From assembly GCA_947000775.1 (NCBI GenBank), contig CAMQGK010000058.1, positions 62,001 through 126,000 on the forward strand: DNA of 64,000 nucleotides, in the 5' to 3' direction. This stretch comes from Pterois miles (taxonomy: Eukaryota; Chordata; Actinopteri; Perciformes; Scorpaenidae). The notes under the pieces are model-generated. The model saw only the letters and a program-made list of their open reading frames with translations, made no database searches and was not told the origin of the DNA. The first letter of the stretch is position 1; the number at the start of each line of letters is the position of its first letter. Below, piece after piece: positions 34,291 to 47,715 of the stretch. Position numbers and translations under genes: made by a program.

Positions 34291-36590
34291 CCTGTTAGGT
34301 CCCACTTGGACCAAGAGAGCTCAAATTTGGCACATACACACCTGAGAGTGTTGTACTCATGTGGACTATGTTTCATGGACCTACATCTTTGCCAAAAGAA
34401 GTTATGGCTTGATAAATGCTGCAAAATTATTCAAACCATCTATACACTGAAGATATTTGGTAGAATTCTATACTTTCCTGGGTCCTGTTTGGGCCAGGAT
34501 GTACCAAGAGAGCTCAAATTTTGCACAGACACACCTGAGGATGTTCTCCCCATGTGGTCTAGGTTCCATGGACCTACATCTTTGCCAAAAGAAGTTATGG
34601 CTTGATAAATACTGCAAAGTTATTCCAACCATCTACCCACTGAAGTGATTTGGTAGAATTCTATACTTTCCTGGGTCGTTTTTGGGCCAGGATGCACCAA
34701 GACAGCTTAAATTTGGCACAGGTACAAGTGAGGATGTCGTCCTTATGAACATGAGATTTCATGGACCTACACCTCAGATTAAAGAAGTTATGGCTTGGTA
34801 AATACGGCAAAGTGACACAGCCCACTGAAGTGAAGTGGTGGATTTCTGTACTTTCCTGGGTCCTGTTTCGTCCCACTTGCACTAAGAGAGCTCACATTTG
34901 GCACAGACACACCTGAGAATGTTCTCCTCATTTGGACCAGGTTTCATGGACCTATATCTTTGCCAAAAGAAGTTATGGTTTGGTAAATATTGCAAAGTTA
35001 TTCAAACCATCTAACCACTGAAGTGATTTGGCAGAATTCTATATTTTTCTGGTTTCTGTTTGGGCCAGGATGTGCCAAGAGAGCTCAAATTTGGCACAGG
35101 CACATGTGAGGATGTTCTCCTTAGGTGCTAGAGGTTTCATGGACCTACACCACAGATTGAAGAAGTTATGAATTGGTAAATACGGCAAAGTGACACAGCC
35201 CACTGAAGTGAAGTGGTGGAATTCTGTACTTTCCTGGGTTCTGTTTGGTTTCACTTGCACCAAGAGAGCTCAAATTTGTCACAGAAACACCTGAGGACGT
35301 TCTCCTTATGTTGACCAGGTTTCATGGACCTACATCTTTGCCAAAAGAAGTTATGGCGTGATAAATACTGCAACGTTATTTAAACCATCTACCCACAAAA
35401 GTGATTTGGTAGAATTCTATACTTTCCGGGTTCCTCTTTGGTCCCACTTGCACCAAGAGAGCTCAAATTTGACAAAGACACACCTGAGAATGTTCTCCTC
35501 ATATGGACCAGGGTTCATGGATCTACATCTTTGCCAAAAGAAGTTATGGCGTGATAAATACTATAAAGTTATTCAAACCATCTTCCCATTGAAGTGATTA
35601 GGGAATATTCTATACTTTCCTGGTTCCTGTTTGGGCCAGAATGTACCAAGAAAGCTCATATTTTGCACAAGCACATGTGAGGATGTTCTCCTTATGTGTT
35701 AGAGGTGTCATGGACCTACACCTCAACTTAAATAAGTTATGGCTTGGTAAATACGGCAAAGTGCTACAGCCCACTGAGGTGTAGTTGTGGAATTCTTTAC
35801 TTTCCTGGGTCCTGTTTGGTTTCACGTGCACCAAGAGAGCTCAAATTTGGCACAGACACACCTGAGAATGTTCTTCTCATGTAGTCACGGTTTCTTGGAG
35901 CTAATTTTTTTCTAAAAGAAGTTATGGCGTGATAAACACTGCTAAGTTATTCAAACCATCTAACCACTGAAGTGATTTGTCAGATTTCTATATTTTTCTT
36001 GTTCCTGTTTGGGCCAGGATGTACCAAGAGAGCTCAACTTTGGCACAGGCACATGTGAGGATGTTCTCCTTATGTGCTAGATGGTTCTTGGACCTACACC
36101 TCAGAGTAAAGAAGGTATGGCTTGATAAATACAGCAAAGTGACACAGCCCAATGAATTGAATTGGTGGAATTCTGTACTTTCGTGGGTCCTGTTTGAGCC
36201 AGGCTGTACCAAGAGAGCTCAAATTTGGTGTAGACACACCTGAGGATGATCTCTTTATGTGGTCCAGGTTTCATGGACCTACATCTTTGCCAAAAGAAGG
36301 TATGGTGTGATAAATACTGCAAAGTTATTCACACCATCAACCCACTGAAGGGATTTGGTAGAATTCTATACTTTCCTGGTTCCTGTTTGGGCCAGGATGT
36401 ACCAAGAGAGCTCAAATCACGACACACGTGAGAAGGTTCTACTCATGTGGACCAGGTTTCATGGACCTACGTCTTTGCCAAAAGAAGTTATGGTTTGCTA
36501 AATATTGCAAAGTTATTCAACCATCTACCCACTGAAGTGATTTGGTAGAATTCTATACTTTCCTGGTTCCTATTTGTTGGAATCAGCCCG
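34290..36590 (+). repeat. A/B-type satellite, main block
   Basis: About a dozen monomers of 183-195 bp carry A-type and B-type right halves, often alternating, giving a higher-order period of about 380 bp. Monomer starts fall near 34,310, 34,502, 34,697, 34,882 and 35,078. The same satellite recurs at 55,597-57,985. Confidence 0.9.
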
Positions 36591-37400
36591 CTACCTACCA
36601 CTGTTTTTTAAATATGAGCCTTTGAAATACTACTAGAATTTGGAAGGACTTTCACGCATGATAACTCATTATTAAATGTACCTAGAGTGACATAATTACC
36701 TTTGGTTGATGCAGTAAGCTTTTCCTGGCAACATGTTTCCCTGAGAGATGCTGTAGGATTTGTATTGGGCTATTCAATGGTCTTGGAAGCTTTACAAAAT
36801 ACTGTCTACATTTTCACAAATTTTATCAAAACTCAAAGCAGTTGAAAGAGACAAACTAAATGCTGTTGGAAACATTTAATTGGTTTTTGAACTGCTTGAA
36901 TTGAGCACGGTGAAAGGTAAACACAACTTTCAACACATTTGTACAAGAAAATAAATGTATCAATAATACATAAATAAAATCACAATCAGAGTCCTCCTAT
37001 AACACAAATATTCACAAGTTGCAACAAAGTCACAAGTTGGACAACAAAGAGAAATAAAATCATTTACAAATGTGCCCTGTGGAGTGCCCAGGCAGTGAAC
37101 AAAACAAAGTCAAATGCCCTCAAGGGTGAGATTCTATTGAACATAAAACATAACATAAAATTGTGCCTTCAGTGGTGAGCTTTTATTGAACAAAACATAA
37201 AGTGCCTTCAAGAGTGCCCTCTCAGCAGGCAAATATAACCCATGCAGTGCAGAAAACAAGTAAAATGCCATCCCAGTCGACGAAATGTTTTAAAAAAATA
37301 AGTCCCAAAGGGTGCATTTCTATTGAACAAAACATAAAAAGTGCCCTGAAATATGCCCTTCCAGTGGACAAAAGGTAGAATAAAGTGCCTTGAAGAATGT
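36590..37400. other. spacer partly duplicated at 57,985-58,568
   Basis: AT-rich sequence followed by repeated GTGCCCT/TGCCTTCA...TTGAACA(T)AAAACATAA segments between 37,070 and 37,400, a short degenerate tandem repeat. No gene was recognised. Confidence 0.6.
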
Positions 37401-37429
37401 CTGATAAACAGCATGATTACTCGAACTCA

Positions 37430-38000
37430 CCATGCAGTCAGGGCTGCTGCTGAACTTCCTAGATGCTCCGAGCTGGTTCCAGACGGTGCTCTTTTTTGCT
37501 TTCTGTTCCCTGCAACTCAATCCTCACTCCATTGTTAAGTGCCCAGCATGTTGTTTGCAGGCGTTTCATCCACATACTCACACATAATTCTCCATGGCTG
37601 GGGTCGCTGGCATGTTCTCAGCAGGCGTTTCATCCACATACTCACATGTACTCTGATTTTGGGACTCAGGAACACACACATCATTCTCCCTGACAGGACT
37701 GTCTGTCAGCTTCCCCGCTGGGGTTTCCCTCATGCATCCAGCTGTCTCCTGTGTGAAGATGAGGGGTGCTGGTGCATCCCTTGGAGCCTGCTTGACAGGG
37801 ATTTGCTTGTTCACTCTCCATCTCAGCAATGGGTACTTCCATCTTCTTGACCCGGGGCTTGGAAGCATGCATGTTTCCCAAATAATAGTCTACTACGGAT
37901 TGCTTCAGACTCTCAGCCACTACCGAGCATTTTGAAGGTGATTTAACGTAGATGTGCAAACCCTTCTTTGCACCTCCCACTGGCATCAGCACTTAGAGGG
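37430..38000 (-). pseudogene. unrecognised coding relic
   Basis: On the minus strand, a frame with IYVKSPSKCSVVAESLKQSV and PRVKKMEVPIAEMESEQ switches to a second frame. That frame continues KQIPVKQAPRDAPAPLIFTQ and CEYVDETPAENMPATPAMEN. The composition looks coding and the two frames overlap near 37,800. This suggests one exon broken by a frameshift. A donor-like CATGGTGAGT lies near 37,430. No family is recognised. The segment is missing from the second copy of the 36-45 kb region. Confidence 0.3.
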
Positions 38001-38089
38001 TATAAGTCTGCATAGGCCTGTCGAGCATGAAGCAAGTTGGAGCTCGGGCAGAAAAAGTGAGCTACAGATCTGATTTTCACATATGTGGT

Positions 38090-40740
38090 AATATACAAAA
38101 TAAAAATATACAAATGATATGCCGAAATGTGCCACTGACATGCTAATATGCTAATATGGTAATGTGTAATGATATTATCAAACGTACCGCTGATATGCCA
38201 AAATGTACTACTGAAATACCAAAATGTACCACTGACACGGCAAAATGTGCTACTGATACGGCAAAATATACCACTGATATGATAAAATGCAAATGCTAAA
38301 TGCTAATATGGTAATGCTAAATTGTAATATGCTAAAATGTACCACTAATTTGCCAAAATGTACTGCGTATACACCAAGATGTACCACTGATATGCCAAAA
38401 TGTACTGCTGATGCACCAAAATGTGCAACTGATACAGCAAAACGTGCCACTGATTTGCGAAAATGTACCACTGAAACGTGACAATTTAACACTAAAACGC
38501 TAATATGTTAATGCTAAATGCTAATATGCTAATGCTAAGTGCTAATATTCTCAAATGTACCGCCAATATGTCAAAATGGACCAATCATGCTCCAAAATGT
38601 GCCACTGATGTGCCAAAATGTACTGCTGATATGTGAAAATGTACCACTGATATGCCAAAATGTGCTGCTGATACAGCAAAATGTAGCGGTAATATTCTAA
38701 ACTGTACCGCTGATACACTAAAATGTACCAATGATACACCAAATGTGCCACTAATATGCCAAAATGTACTGCTGATGCACCAAAATGGTCAACTGCTACA
38801 CCAAAACGTGCCACTGATATGCTAATATGATAATGCTAAATGCTAATGTGCTAATGCTAAAGGGTAATATGCCAAAATGTGCAACTGCTCCACTAAAATG
38901 TGCCACTGATAGGCCAATATGTGCCACTGATATGCTAATATAATAATGCTAAATGCTAACATGCTGATATGCTAGTAGTATTTGCTAATTTTCTAAAATG
39001 TATCGCTGAAATGCCACAATATGCCAATGATGCTCCAAAATGTGCCACTGATATGCCAAAATTTACCACTGATACATCACAGTGCACACTTAAAATGCTA
39101 ATATGCTAATGCTAAATGCTAATATGGTAATGCTAAATGAAAATATTATCAAATGTACGATTGATATGCCAAAAGGTGCTGCTGATACACCAAAATGTAC
39201 CGCTAATATGCCAAAATGTACTGCTGATGCACCAAAATGGTCAACTGATACACCAAAACGTGCCACTGATATGCTAATATGATAATGCTAAATGCTAATG
39301 TGCTAATGCTAAAGGGTAATACACCAAAATGTGCAACTGATCGATTGATTGATATGCCAAAAGCTGCTGCTGATACACCAAAATGTACCGCTAATATTCT
39401 AAACTGTACTGCTGATACACCAAAATGTACCAGTGATACACCAAATGTGCCACTAATATGCCAAAATGTACTGCTGATGAACCAAAATGGTCAATGGTCA
39501 AAATGTACCATTGATACTTCAAAACGTGCCACGGATATGATACGCCACAATTTAACACTAAATTGCTAATATGCTAATGCTAAATGCTAATATGGTAATG
39601 CTAAATGCTAGTATTCTAAAATGTAAAAATATTCTCAAATGTACCGCCAATATGACAAAATGTACCAATCACACTCCAAAATGTACTTCTGATATGTCAA
39701 AATGTACCACTGATATGACAAAATGTGCTGCTTCTACACCAACATGTACCACTGAAAGGCTAAAAACGACCACTGATACACCAAATGTGCCACTGATATG
39801 CTAATATGACAATGCTAAATGCTAATATACCAATGCTGATGCTGGTAATATTCTAAAATGTACTGCTTATCCACCAAAATGCACCAACGACACACCAAAT
39901 TGTGCCACTAATATATCAAAATGTACTGCTGATGTACCAAAATGTGCAACTGATATGCCAAACTGTACCACCGATATGCCAAAATATGCCACATTTATGA
40001 TACAATGTGAATGCCAAATGCTAATATGGTAATGCTAAATGGTAATATGCTAAAATGTACCACTGATATGCCAAAATGTGCTGCTTATACACCCAAATGT
40101 TCCAACGATACACCAAATGTGCCTCCAATATACAAAAATGTGCAACTGATACACCAGTATGTGCCACTGATATGCCAAAATGTACTGCTGATACAGCAGA
40201 ATGTGCAACTAACACGCCAAAATGTGCCACTGATACATGTGCTCCTGATGTGCCAAAATGTGCCACTGATAAGCCAAATTATGCCACAGATGTGCTCATA
40301 TGCTAAGGCTAAATGCTAATCTGGTAATGCAAAATGCTAATATGGTAATGCTAAATGCTAACATGATAATTCCAAATGCTAGCATTCTAAAATGTGCCAC
40401 TGATACACCAAAATGTACCACTGATACACCAAAATATACCACTGATATGCTAACATAATAATGCTAAATGCTATTATGCTAATGCTAAGTGGTAATATTC
40501 TCAAATGTAACGCCAATATGCCAAAATGTATCAATCATGCTCCAAAATGTGCCACTGATGTGCCAAAATGTCATGCTGATATGTCAAAATGTGCTGCTTT
40601 CCACCAACAGGCCAAAAACGACCACTGATACACCAAATGTGCCACTAATATGCTAATATGATAATGCTAAATGCTAATATGCTAATACTAATATGCTCAT
40701 GCTAAATGATAATATTATCAAATGCACCGTTGATGTTCCA
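38090..40740 (+). repeat. 21-bp minisatellite array I
   Basis: Units of the form CCAAAATGTACCACTGATAT plus G alternate with related CTAATATGCTAATGCTAAAT plus G units. The 21-bp period equals seven codons, so long frames reading PKCTTDM- or PKCATDT-like heptads appear on both strands; these are not genes. Every unit of the first type has an AAAA tract. Confidence 0.92.
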
Positions 40741-40916
40741 AAATATACCGATGATAGATAGATAGATGATAAAACTTACCAGTGGGTGTAGTAGGCCCCT
40801 ATTAACCCACATCTCTGGGGCTTGTGCCTGATAACGCCTATTTAATAGCCTGACAACAGTCTAATGGCTGCCTTTCCAAAGAGGATGACAGTGGAAATAT
40901 AGCATTTGGCTTCATT

Positions 40917-41180
40917 GTGAGGTAGAGGTGGTTCGGGCATCTGGTAAGGATGCCTCCTGGGCGCCTCCCTAGGGAGGTGTTCCAGGTACGACCAGCAGGG
41001 AGGATACCCCGGGGAAGACCCAGGACTAGGTGGAGAGATTATATCTCCGCCCTGGCTTGGGAATGCCTCGGGATCATCCAGTCAGAGGTGGTTAATGTGG
41101 CCCGGCAAAGAGAAGTTTGGGGTCCCCTGCTGGAGCTGTTGCCCCCGCGACCCCAGATAAGCAGTTGAAGATGAAGAAGA
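40917..41180 (+). mobile_element. LINE reverse-transcriptase C-terminal relic
   Basis: A frame reads RWFGHLVRMPPGRLPREVFQ, then RPRTRWRDYISALAWE and VWGPLLELLPPRP. This is the C-terminal end typical of teleost non-LTR retrotransposons, followed by a GCGACCCCAGATAAGCAGTT tail and GAAGATGAAGAAGA. Only the 3' end remains. A (GATA)n stretch lies upstream at 40,755. The clade was not determined. Confidence 0.75.
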
Positions 41181-41189
41181 CTTCTTCTC

Positions 41190-42170
41190 TGTTTTTTTAT
41201 AATGTTTCAACTCTTAATGCCGTTGTCAATAAATGTTTTTATCTAAACAGAGACTCAGTGTCCGGCCTGCTGTGAGCATCAAATCTGTAACTTTTTCTTG
41301 TACAGGACCTTCTTTAGGATCAGGGTGGAAAACCCAGAGGCAGAGTTCTGTTTTTCTTTACATTATTTTTCTTTATGGAAATTTTCTCCAGTAGTGCCCA
41401 GACTTTAGAAAGTTATGTAGGTTATCAGCTTTGATGCTTATGTGGGTTAAAATACTGCAGAGTTTCCTCTCTGTCAACTGGTCCTATAGTTTTCCCATCT
41501 TCTCTTCAGTTCAGTTCAGGAACACTCACTGTCAGAGACATGAGGGTAAATGAATTCATATTCAGTCTGTCAGTGGATGTTATCTATTTCTGTAATCAGT
41601 AACACTTCTTGTTCTTTTAAATGTGTTCAAACTGAAAAAAATATCAGAATCAAAATATTTATTTCCAGGGGTGTCAGGTATATACAAGGACTTTGCTTTG
41701 GTCTGTTGGTGCTAATAAGCAGTAAAACAAACAGGAGGCACAATATATAAATATAAATTTCTTTAAGATACAAATAAAAAAAATAAACCTTTCTTTCCCA
41801 CCTGTCAGCACTAACTCTCATCGTTGAATACCACAGAGGGAGGTAACAACGTTTTACGGGATCTGTGCTTATTTTAGTATTGCACAAAAGTAAGTTAATA
41901 TTTTAGTACATGTGTGAACATCACCGGCCCTCCTGGTAACTAATCTTTATTGGTTTTTTCCTACCAAGTGCTACACTTCAGTGAAATGAGGGGAAAATGA
42001 GGGGTCGATAGGGGGATATAAATAAGATGGGCAGGGAAGCGTACATGCTATGAATGTGAGGTGCTGATTTATACCCACCAACCAGTAACCCACAAGAAAA
42101 AAACAGAAGGGAGAAGCTTAAACCGTTGGAAAGGAGTGCAGAAAGTGCATGAGCCCAGTGTAAAATTCGA
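41190..42170. other. duplicated spacer, no gene seen
   Basis: This matches 59,594-60,590 with small indels. It contains AT-rich sequence with a GAATCAAAATATTTATTTCC segment resembling a dispersed repeat end. Frames on either strand differ little between copies and look non-coding. Confidence 0.5.
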
Positions 42171-42830
42171 AGACTGACCTAGCACATTTTGGCGAGTCCC
42201 ATTAGTTCTCAACAATGGGACTCGACAGGTGCTGGCAGGCCCTGAACCCAATCATGCATGTGTTATTGACACCGAAGCCCAGAGCGGCCGTCATGACCAA
42301 GCCTGGCCAAACTGGTCAAGTGCCCCACCCCATCCCAGGCTACGAGAGCACCAAGGAGGCAACACCCAGATAGCCACCAGAGCCGACGGGCCGCACGCAC
42401 ACCCAGATGCCCAGAGGAGGCAGCGGCCGACACCCCCCGGGGTACCCCGAACGGGCCCACCCGCCGCCCAACATCCAGCCCAAACCACCCCACTAAAAGG
42501 GAGGGGGCGAGAGAGGGCCCCACAGACCAAACAGGCCCCACCAATGCAGCCGCCCAAGCGGCCACCCCAGACCCGCCACAGGCCGGCCGCCCATGGCACC
42601 CCAACCCAGAAGGGAGATGGGGCCACCCCCAAGGATGCACAGACTGCCGGCCCCCCACGCCAACCCTGAAGATCACAGTGCCGAGGACGCAGGGCACACA
42701 GACCGTCCACCCTACCACTTCCCAGGATAAGGCCTCGGCCAGCAGTACTTGATCCCCGGTGGTGTCGCAGGTCCAAACAAGAGCCTGTGCGTGGATGAGC
42801 GAGCGGCGCTGCTGTCTCCAGGCTCCACTC
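42170..42830 (+). repeat. GC-rich dispersed tract, copy 1
   Basis: Strikingly GC-rich DNA stands in an AT-rich setting. It includes an open frame of 146 codons (42,229-42,669), very rich in Pro, Gln, Arg and Ala, and overlapping long frames on the minus strand. Simultaneous open frames on both strands and the lack of any domain argue that the openness comes from base composition. It is copied at 60,590-61,270 with few changes. It could be part of a repeat family or a CpG-rich regulatory region. Confidence 0.45.
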
Positions 42831-44060
42831 TCCAGGTGACTCCTCCTCCTAAACCCATCCTGAACGTGTTCTTAAAAAACTCTTTTGCTGGCTCTGGTAA
42901 AACCATGTGCAGCCTTCCGAGGAGCAGAAACAGAGAGGCTGTAGAGGACTGAGTGTTTCCAGGGGAGAAAAACAACTTTTTCTGCTGTTCCACACCGAGA
43001 GGATGGATGGAGAACATTCTGCGCTGTCAGGAGTTGAGAGGGAAAGAGAGAGGCTTCCACCAAGTTACAACAGCCCCGCTCCTGCTGGAAGAATCCCGCA
43101 TTTTCTCCTCATTTAGGTGACTTGCATGTGAATAGCTAAGTTGATTTTTTTTTTTTGCAGTGGAATCATACGTGTATAGGTGAACCAAAGTGTTTGCTTT
43201 GTCCTCTGACAGTCACCTTTAATGCCAAATGAAGAAGAAGCTTGAGCATAAATGTGATCTTGAGTGAATGGATTTAAAAATAAGGCCTTAATTGGTATTA
43301 AAATGTCTTTAAATTTAAATTTTAAACATTAAATTTAAACTTTAAATTCTCCAAATAACTGGTAACACAATAATATACCAAATGCCTCTCACATTAAAGG
43401 GAATGTATATATGTTTATATACAGTATATTTATACATTTTTAATCATTTCGTATTGTCGATGTGTAGACTGCTTTTAATGTGAAAAATGCGGGATGTTTA
43501 ATCCAGTGGATATCATGTCATGCACTCTCCTGAGAAATGGAGTCCAACGACCAGCCAACACCATTGGGTGCCATCACCACATTTTGTCTTGTTTTGTATT
43601 GCCAATGCGTGAACAGGTTGTAATATAACTTTAAACTTGAGATCTTCCCCTACATACTCGGCTGCCTATAACAGCCTGTGGACTGATTTCTGACCCCGCA
43701 CAGTTTTGCTTCGTAACGTTAGCTGATGAAGTAATTTGTAAATGGCAAACTGAATATTGGACATTGCAGAGACTAATGGTGACATACTGTAAAATATTGT
43801 GATGTGTAATGCCAACTGCAGTTCACTTAATGGCCACTGGTGTCATTAAGAACAAGGATGTTCTGAAAGTTACATGTAATACCTTTAAAGGGAAATACCA
43901 CCTAAATTAACAATTCCAATATGTTATTGCCATGGCCTAGGACAGTTCAAGCAATATTTGTGAATAAGAGCTACTCTCTCTTAAAGCCAGAAACCAGAGA
44001 GGAAGTCTCAACCTTGTCATGTGACTCTGCTGTTCCCTGCAGCTCTTTTCCACTGATGCC
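42830..44060. other. duplicated spacer with weak features
   Basis: This matches 61,270-62,560. Copy 2 has about 80 extra bases near 61,272-61,352, a GC/GA-rich stretch containing AACATGGCAGCG. A T-run and TTTGCAG lie near 43,145-43,160. No gene was recognised. Confidence 0.45.
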
Positions 44061-44640
44061 GTTCGCACCAAATTCAGAACTCCGTTGCTCACTGACAAAA
44101 CGGCAACAAACACAGCTCCTGTCTACCTGAGCTCCCTCATCCAGGTCTGTACTCCTTCCTGCCAATGAAAGGTGCCTGGTGCCATCACAACAGGGCCCCA
44201 AGTCGCTAGCTAGACTTTTCTCCTCTGTAGTCCCCCAATGGTGGAAGTTACCTGAAACATCCACAGACCCTTTCCACCTTTAAGAAAAAGCTAAAGACCC
44301 AGCTCTTTCATGAGCCCCTCCACACCTAATGACACTGATGCTATTGATGATGTTGATAAAGATGATATTGATGATGTTGCTGGTGTTTGCCTCAGTGCAC
44401 TTCCTGTCGGCATCTGTGTCCAATCAGACTTGAAGCTGTTGTTGGCACTTTGACGTTGTTCCCTCCCATCTAGATCCTTGCTTGCATGAAATGGTTTAAT
44501 GTGGAATAGAAAACTGTGATATTTGATTTTACTAACTGCTTGTCTGCTTTTGATGTTGTTGGTTCTTTTGTTTGGTGAGCCAAAGACAAATGTCCACCCT
44601 GGTCAACAATAAAGATTTATCATATTGAATTTATCTGTCT
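44060..44640 (+). mobile_element. LINE reverse-transcriptase C-terminal relic with 3' end
   Basis: Frames broken by stops and shifts read LLTDKTATNTAPVYLSSLIQ, then RCLVPSQQGPKSLARLFSSV, VPQWWKLPE and FKKKLKTQLF. This is the usual C-terminal layout of fish non-LTR reverse transcriptases. An AATAAA lies at about 44,609. It is clearly degenerate. Copy 2 is at 62,560-63,140. Confidence 0.65.
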
Positions 44641-44649
44641 TGCTTAACC

Positions 44650-45410
44650 GGAATATTGTTCATCTTGTACTTTCTCACCCAATTGGTCTGCTGTCAAACT
44701 ATTACATAGGCATTATCAGTCATTATTAGCACCATTGCTTTTGCATGGGTGAAGGTTCACTGAGTGCGCACCGGTGAAAACCACCCCCACCACAACCTCA
44801 GCCTGCAAAGAAAGGTTCCCACTTGTAACGCTGTAATAGTAATAGTAAATACTTGTGTCCAAATAGGCTTATAGTTGTATGATTCAACATTTAGAGTACA
44901 TAATGAATCCACAACACATATCTTGCCATTTTTCTGTCTTCTCCGAGACCAAAGTTTTGAAAGTCTACAAGGCCTACGAAGTGCAACAGGGGATTGGCAT
45001 ACAGTTTATTACACATAATGTACCTATTATTTTAAAATGCATATGCTATGTTGTAGTTTCTGGTTAGGTGGTTAGTGAAGGTAGGCAGCACATTTAAAAT
45101 ATATGTTTTAAAAATAAATATGTGAAGCGGGGCTTTCCAAAAATCTACAGGTGTATAATTACAGGTGTTGACTCTGATATCATTTGCAAATGTTTTTTTT
45201 TTTCCTTGCTTAATTTCAGCATTAAAGTTGAAGTAGGCAGACGTCGAGCAAATGTGATTTTAAAAAGTTATTTTTTGGCTATAAAACGGTCGCTTTATTG
45301 TGACAGTAGTGCACGAGACAGGTAATCTGACAAAAAAAAAAAAAAAAAAATCATGTTCCTCTGTGTCCTTCAGTGCTCCTAATAGCATCTGCAAGATTTC
45401 ACAGACTGGA
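44650..45410. other. duplicated upstream flank of the acidic-repeat gene
   Basis: AT-rich with no clear reading frame; it matches 63,150-63,940. Only weak similarity to regulatory motifs was seen. Confidence 0.5.
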
Positions 45411-45414
45411 AAAA

Positions 45415-45560
45415 ACAACCAATCAGAGCTGAGCTAGAGCCTTGCTGCCTCCAAGCAGCAATCACTGAAATCAAACCCATCAAATAAAAACAAAGTCATG
45501 GCAACAGCGGTGACGCACGACGTCATATAAGACCTGCTGACCTTTGCTCTCTCTCATTTT
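45415..45560 (+). promoter_or_regulatory. putative promoter of the acidic-repeat gene
   Basis: A CCAAT box (AACCAATCAG, about 45,418), a CRE-like CGACGTCA (45,518-45,525) and a directly adjoining TATA-like CATATAAGAC (45,524-45,533) stand in the order and spacing expected of a vertebrate core promoter. The start site would fall near 45,555, giving a 5' UTR of about 170 nt. That UTR contains a GA-rich run (45,657-45,712). Confidence 0.5.
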
Positions 45561-45724
45561 GCACTTGGGTTTGAGGAGACTTGACCTTTTGCAAAATTGG
45601 CGAGCTGATCTCTTTGGAGGAAATATCTGAAGAGGTGATCTTGTTGGAAAACTACTGAAGTAGAAGAAGAAGCAGAAGAAGAGGAAGAAGAAGAAGGAGG
45701 AGGAGGAGAAGTTAACTCGGAGAA

Positions 45725-46302
45725 ATGGCTTGGAGCCCGGTTCCTTTCCTGCTCGGGTGTGACCTGGACCTTCATGGGCAAGGTAAGACAATTCAATTCA
45801 TATTTTCTCTTAATTGACCTCTTTAAAAAGTTTAAATGAACATATTTTTGTTGAATGTAAATGTGAAGAAGTAGCATAATATTTGATGGCCTGTCTTAAA
45901 ACACTGCTTGGGTGATGCTCGACGTTTTCTTAAAAGTTGAATTAGCGGCTTTGAATGTATTAAAACTGTCGGCAAAGATGTGAAATTTATTAAGAACAGA
46001 GCCGTGATTTGAAAACATTTGTTGTGTTTTGAGAGCATCCATTTATTGAATTTGACGAGACAGTTATGGCAAATAAATCGGCGCCTGGGCTAATATTTGA
46101 ACAATGCGTGAAAACAAATGTTTTGTAACCATGGAGATGATGTTAGTATTAGATTCAAATGTAGGCAGCTAGTACGGGCTGACGCCATCATGTCAGACGT
46201 GCAGATGTAAACAAACCGGGCCAGATGATTTAACTTGTTTTAAACTGGATTCAGAGTTGTTGTCGAAGCATCGGGTTATTTTAAATTCAAAGTTCATCAC
46301 AG

Positions 46303-46358
<56 letters not shown>

Positions 46359-47666
46359 CCTGCGCCCAGGATGCCACCGTCTCCTGTGCGCAGTCTGATT
46401 TGTAATGTACAGTATAAACTGGGAAAATAAGCGACTATAGTATCCACAGAAGCTCAGACGATTGTGTGGTTATTGTGAAGAAGAAGCGTGCGTAATTACG
46501 CATGCGGTTTTGTGTGTGTTTGTATTTCACACCGCTTATTGTAAACCATAGGAGTGATGGAGATTGTGACATCATCTTGCAAACACACAATTCACACAGT
46601 GTCATAACGAATCCTCCCCTGCTGAATTACCGAAGGTCCTCAAAACCGTGTGTTGCCCCTCTCCAATAACTGTCTCTTTCCATATTAATTATTATATGAT
46701 GTGATGCTCGGTAAAAAACATTTCTATTTTTAGATATGAAACTGTGTGGAGACATTACTATTGCACGTGAATGTAATTCAATCTTATTCTATTCATTTCT
46801 CATCATAAAAATGATAGCATTATGATATATTTATATTATTAATTATGCCTATAAAGGCTACATATTCCTCCAACGCCCTAATGGTAGTGCCCATTGTTAA
46901 TAATATTGTTATATGTTTGTGATTATAGTCATATTACGAGACAGTGGTATATGTAAAACTGCTTCCTGTGATATTAAAGTTATAAAATAGTATTAATATA
47001 GTAATAGTATAGTAGAAATAGTATTTGAGCATGTGGGTCTCAATGGATTATAAGACAATGCCTTTTCATTTGATACGCCAGAGTAATCAGTGGCATACTC
47101 TACGCCTGTGTCTGTATTTTAATGCAGTAATGGTGCAGTGCTCTGTGACTGATAAATGATGATTTTGGATCATAGTTTCATAATCTGAACTCGGTCCGTG
47201 ACTATTTCTTGTAATGCCTCTGTTTGGTTGTCTGGTTTTTATTAACCTTTCTTGTTAATAAAAGCCTGTATGACGCCATCTTGTCTCTTTAAAAATCGTG
47301 GTTCAACCATCATGTTTGTGCTTATAGAGGGACTGGGCAAGGCGACTCTTTTTATAAGGTAAAATAAAGGTAAGAGCGTCTGAAAATGAACCTGTTCTTA
47401 CAAAGTTAGAATGGTGCATGCGCCATGTCTGTGATTATGTGCTGGAGCTTGTGTCAGCATCTGTATCAGTGTGTGACCCTTTTATGCATGTTCTTTAACA
47501 CCTTCTTATGTAAGTGATGTGATCTTACATGACCACTAATATCTGCCAACATGAGGAGGTTACTGGTTATTTCACATGAGTGACATTTTCATGTGTGTTT
47601 GATTTGTCCTCTCACCAAGAAGATGTGTTGGAAAAAGGTTAATGTCTGCAGTCTGTGTTATTTAAC

Positions 47667-47715
<49 letters not shown>

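Noticed and set aside
34258..36431. Numerous 60-115-codon frames on both strands
   Set aside because: They follow the A/B satellite monomers and appear in both orientations.
38287..40319. Cys-rich heptad frames (PKCTTDM-like) resembling a metal-binding protein
   Set aside because: The 21-bp unit equals seven codons, so the heptads are an automatic result. Both strands are equally open, and many units carry stops.
42229..42669. 146-codon Pro/Gln/Arg-rich frame as a gene
   Set aside because: Open on both strands because of high GC content, with no domain or splice context. Kept only as a repeat/GC-rich tract.
45480..45877. Minus-strand frames of 103 and 107 codons over the first exon
   Set aside because: They oppose the promoter and exon 1 and contain a Ser-run translated from the GA-rich 5' UTR.
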